Assembly (NCBI GenBank): GCA_029287875.1
Contig: JARFQH010000411.1
Coordinates: 1 to 7,700 of the forward strand
Direction of reading: 5' to 3'
Length of the DNA stretch: 7,700 nucleotides
Origin: Desulfobacteraceae bacterium
Lineage (GTDB): Bacteria > Desulfobacterota > Desulfobacteria > Desulfobacterales > SG8-13
In this document: positions 5,155 to 7,700 of the stretch, in pieces
Position numbering within the stretch: the stretch's first letter is position 1
Layout of the letters: the number at the start of each line of letters is the position of its first letter
Made by a program: the position numbers and the translations under genes
The notes under the pieces: model-generated
What the model saw: the letters and a program-made list of their open reading frames with translations, nothing else
Told to the model about the DNA's origin: nothing
The model's database searches: none

Positions 5155-6407
5155 GTCCCCATGCTCCAGGATGCGAGGTACTTTTTCTGCTGCGGCGTGA
5201 GTTTGTCGATTTTAGTCCCCATGGCCTCCAGCTTCTCTTTGGCAATCTGGCGATCGATTTTTTCAGGAACCGGATGCACGGTTTTGGCAAGGGCGGCCTT
5301 GTTTTTGACCATGTACTCGACACAAAGCGCCTGATTGGCAAAACTCATGTCCATCACGCTCGACGGGTGGCCCTCGGCGGCGGCCAGGTTGATCAACCGA
5401 CCTTCTCCCAGAACGTTGATGCGGCGGCCGTTCTTCAACACGTATTCTTCTACGAACGGCCTTAGCTGGCGACGCGTAGCGGCGATGCCGCTCAACCCGT
5501 CCAGGTCGAGTTCCACATTGAAATGACCGGAGTTGGCGACAATCGCGCCATCTTTCATGAGTTGAAAATGTTCCTGACGGATGACCGCAATGTTGCCCGT
5601 CAGCGTGCAGAAGATATCCCCGACAGCGGCCGCCTTCCGGATCGGCATCACCGTGAATCCGTCCATGACCGCTTCGATGGCGCGCAGGGGGTCTATTTCG
5701 GTCACGATGACGTTCGCGCCCATCCCGCGGGCGCGCATGGCCACGCCCCGGCCGCACCAGCCGTAGCCGCAGACGACAAAGCTGGCACCGGCCAGCAGGC
5801 GGTTGGTGGCACGAACAATCCCGTCGATGGTGCTCTGCCCGGTTCCATAACGGTTGTCGAAAAAGTGCTTGGTCTGGGCGTCGTTGACGGCGATGATCGG
5901 ATATTTCAACACACCTTCAGCCGCCATGCTGCGCAAACGGATCACGCCGGTGGTGGTCTCCTCGGTTCCGCCTCTGACTTCCGACAGGAATTCCGAGCGT
6001 TCGGAGTGAAGGGTAGAGACCAAATCGGCACCATCATCCATAGTGTAATGGGGTTTGGCATCGATAACCGCGTTGATATGGGCATAGTAGACTTTGTTGT
6101 TTTCACCCTTGACGGCAAAAACCGGTATTTTGTCGTGTTTGACCAACGATGCCGCCACATCGTCCTGGGTACTCAATGGGTTCGAAGCGCATAACGCCAC
6201 CTTGGCTCCACCGGCTTTCAAGGTCTGCATCAGCGAGGCCGTTTCGGTCGTAACATGCAGACAGGCGCCCAGACGAACGCCTTTGAGTGGTTTTTCCTTT
6301 TCAAACCTTTTCCGGATCCGGTTCAGGACAGCCATATTTTGATTCGCCCACTCGATGCGCAGCGCCCCGTCCTTCGCCAGATTGATATTCTTGACATCAT
6401 AATTCAT
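5151..6407 (-). CDS. ahcY: S-adenosylhomocysteine hydrolase (adenosylhomocysteinase), short form
   Basis: This cytoplasmic NAD+-dependent enzyme cleaves S-adenosylhomocysteine to adenosine and homocysteine, removing the product inhibitor of methyltransferases. It has 418 residues. Visible landmarks: HVTTETA (51-57); DDGADL (124-129, catalytic Asp125); EETTTG (149-154, Glu150); VNDAQTKHFFDN (174-185, catalytic Lys180 and Asp184); the dinucleotide-binding GYGWCGRG (214-221); NSGHFNVELD (292-301); and GHPSSVMDMSF (346-356). It ends YLASWSMGT instead of the KPDHYRY tail of the animal and many proteobacterial enzymes, as in the shorter archaeal/Thermotoga-like branch. The ATG at 6407 has AAAGG 8 bases upstream. 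The frame stays open further upstream into metK, but that is not real coding. It follows metK by 25 bases and is probably in one transcript. The gene is complete, although the inverted repeat touches its stop codon. Confidence 0.97.
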   Translation of the reverse strand: MNYDVKNINLAKDGALRIEWANQNMAVLNRIRKRFEKEKPLKGVRLGACLHVTTETASLMQTLKAGGAKVALCASNPLSTQDDVAASLVKHDKIPVFAVKGENNKVYYAHINAVIDAKPHYTMDDGADLVSTLHSERSEFLSEVRGGTEETTTGVIRLRSMAAEGVLKYPIIAVNDAQTKHFFDNRYGTGQSTIDGIVRATNRLLAGASFVVCGYGWCGRGVAMRARGMGANVIVTEIDPLRAIEAVMDGFTVMPIRKAAAVGDIFCTLTGNIAVIRQEHFQLMKDGAIVANSGHFNVELDLDGLSGIAATRRQLRPFVEEYVLKNGRRINVLGEGRLINLAAAEGHPSSVMDMSFANQALCVEYMVKNKAALAKTVHPVPEKIDRQIAKEKLEAMGTKIDKLTPQQKKYLASWSMGT

Positions 6408-6432
6408 TGCTGAGACCTTTCGTAATCTGTGT

Positions 6433-7605
6433 TTAAATTCCCGCCAGTTCACGCATTTTGTCCGCCATGTCGGTTTTTTCCCAGCTGAATTCCGGTTCGG
6501 TGCGGCCGAAGTGTCCATAGGCGGCCGATTTGCGGTAAATAGGACGCAGCAGATCCAGGTATTCGATAATGGCCGCCGGACGCAGATCGAAGCACTCTTT
6601 GATAATTTCCCTGATCCGCTTTCTAGAGACTTTGCCAGTACCCATTGTGTCCACCAGCAGCGATACCGGTTCGGCCACCCCGATGGCATAGGCGATCTGT
6701 ATTTCACACTTATTCGCCAGTCCGGCCGCGATAACGTTTTTGGCAATGTGACGGGCCATGTATGATCCGCTGCGGTCAACCTTTGACGGATCTTTGCCGG
6801 AGAAGCACCCGCCGCCGTGGCTCCCCTGCCCGCCGTAAGTGTCGACGATAATCTTGCGGCCGGTCAACCCGCAGTCACCCATCGGGCCGCCGACGACGAA
6901 ACGACCCGTGGCGTTGATGTAGTATCGCGTTTCCACGTCGACCATTTCCTCCGGCAAAATCTTTTTTACAACACTTTTGATGATCGCATCCCGCAGGAAC
7001 TCGTACTCGACGTCCGGTTTGTGCTGGGCGGCAATGACCACGGCGTCGATGCGTTTGGGCGTACCGTTTTCGTACTCTACCGTGACCTGCGACTTACCGT
7101 CGGGACGCAGGAAATCGAGCGAACCGTTTTTCCGGACCTCCGCCAGGCGTCGGCATATCTTGTGGGCCAGCATAATGGGCAGCGGCATCATTTCGGGTGT
7201 TTCGTTGCAGGCATACCCGAACATGAGTCCCTGATCACCGGCGCCCTGCTCCTTGTAGCGTCCGTTGCCCCGGTCGACGCCTTGGGCGATATCGAGTGAC
7301 TGGTGATCGATACTGGTGATGACGCTGCAGGTCTGCCAGTCGAAGCCCATCTGGGAAGAGTTGTATCCGATGTCTTTGATCGTGTCGCGAACGATCTGGG
7401 GCATCTCCACGTAGGTGTTGGTGGTGATTTCTCCGGCGATAAACGCCAGACCGGTGGTCACCAGTGTTTCGCAGGCAACGCGGCAGTTCTTGTCTTGGGC
7501 GATGATGGCATCCAGTATGGCATCCGATATTTGGTCGGAGACCTTGTCCGGGTGCCCCTCGGTCACCGACTCGGAGGTGAAAAAAAACTGTTCTTTCTCT
7601 TCCAT
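6433..7605 (-). CDS. metK: Methionine adenosyltransferase (S-adenosylmethionine synthetase)
   Basis: This cytoplasmic enzyme makes S-adenosylmethionine from methionine and ATP and supplies the methyl donor whose by-product the next gene, ahcY, recycles. It has 390 residues, a normal bacterial length. Motifs: the N-terminal FTSESVTEGHPDK (9-21, ATP-binding His18 and Asp20); signature 1 GAGDQGLMFGY (121-131); MGDCGLTGRKIIVDTYGG (242-259); signature 2 GGGCFSGKD (264-272), with Cys where Ala is most common, a permitted variant; KVDRSGSYMARHIAKN (275-290); and the C-terminal AAYGHFGR (361-368). The ATG at 7605 has AAGGA on the minus strand with a 6-base spacer. It is the first gene of the metK-ahcY pair. 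Any promoter or riboswitch lies in or beyond the last 95 bases of the window. Confidence 0.98.
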   Translation of the reverse strand: MEEKEQFFFTSESVTEGHPDKVSDQISDAILDAIIAQDKNCRVACETLVTTGLAFIAGEITTNTYVEMPQIVRDTIKDIGYNSSQMGFDWQTCSVITSIDHQSLDIAQGVDRGNGRYKEQGAGDQGLMFGYACNETPEMMPLPIMLAHKICRRLAEVRKNGSLDFLRPDGKSQVTVEYENGTPKRIDAVVIAAQHKPDVEYEFLRDAIIKSVVKKILPEEMVDVETRYYINATGRFVVGGPMGDCGLTGRKIIVDTYGGQGSHGGGCFSGKDPSKVDRSGSYMARHIAKNVIAAGLANKCEIQIAYAIGVAEPVSLLVDTMGTGKVSRKRIREIIKECFDLRPAAIIEYLDLLRPIYRKSAAYGHFGRTEPEFSWEKTDMADKMRELAGI

Positions 7606-7700
7606 GTCCGATCCTTTCTAACCACAAAGGTCATGTTTGTTGTTACCGTCAAAGGCCCTTAAAGTTATCGGCGCTTGCACCTCGGATCTTAAAAAGCGAA
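7606..7700 (-). other. Leader region upstream of metK (incomplete)
   Basis: About 95 bases precede metK before the window ends. A small GGTG/CGCC hairpin (GGTGCAAGCGCC on the minus strand, about 7671-7682) and the near-palindrome AAGGGCCTT (about 7654-7662) are visible. The core pattern of the SAM-I riboswitch is not present, and the SAH riboswitch is not convincingly matched. No good promoter hexamer pair is seen, so control probably lies further upstream. Confidence 0.35.

Noticed and set aside
5523..6194. A 223-codon plus-strand open frame
   Set aside because: It is wholly antisense to ahcY, whose catalytic motifs cover the same bases, and it shows no family features.
6408..6779. N-terminal extension of the AhcY frame to 542 residues
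   Set aside because: The extension overlaps metK in another frame, has no AhcY similarity, and the ATG at 6407 has a ribosome site and the expected family N-terminus.
7606..7700. SAM or SAH riboswitch before metK
   Set aside because: A GAGG-GC-GC pattern on the minus strand recalls the SAH riboswitch opening, but the required following stem and pairing partner are not found before the start codon, and the SAM-I core is absent.

Overview
The window looks like chromosomal core DNA from a moderately GC-rich bacterium, most likely in the Desulfobacterota (sulfate-reducer-like "deltaproteobacteria"). That placement is an inference from the style of the Liv proteins, the short-form S-adenosylhomocysteine hydrolase paired with metK, and the NAD kinase. 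No rRNA, tRNA, transposase, CRISPR array or phage gene is visible.

Layout. (1) Positions 1-2505, minus strand, hold the front of a branched-chain amino-acid ABC transporter operon in the order livK (periplasmic binding protein), livH (permease), livM (permease, cut by the window edge). A good sigma70-type promoter sits upstream of livK and a GC-rich hairpin lies between livK and livH. (2) Positions 2716-3570, plus strand, encode NAD kinase (nadK), divergent from livK. (3) Positions 3571-4090 are about 520 bases without a convincing gene. They contain a nested inverted repeat (3746-3868) and two possible promoters. (4) Positions 4091-4960, plus strand, encode a secreted protein of unknown function with an LPP20-like N-terminal half and an unrecognised C-terminal half. 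(5) Positions 4991-5154 form a long imperfect inverted repeat with arms of about 70 bases, between this gene and the convergent ahcY; its right end reaches the ahcY stop codon. (6) Positions 5151-7605, minus strand, hold metK and then ahcY, a two-gene unit of the activated methyl cycle.

How the genes work together. MetK makes S-adenosylmethionine, and AhcY removes the S-adenosylhomocysteine left after methyl transfer; they are 25 bases apart and probably co-transcribed. LivK, LivH and LivM are the capture and membrane parts of one importer, whose ATPases (livG, livF) should lie beyond position 1. nadK stands alone.

The protein-coding content is mostly ordinary housekeeping. The parts worth a second look are the two long palindromic elements (3746-3868 and 4991-5154), which may be mobile non-coding repeats or structured RNAs, and the unexplained secreted protein between them. 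I found no clear evidence of a new multi-gene system.
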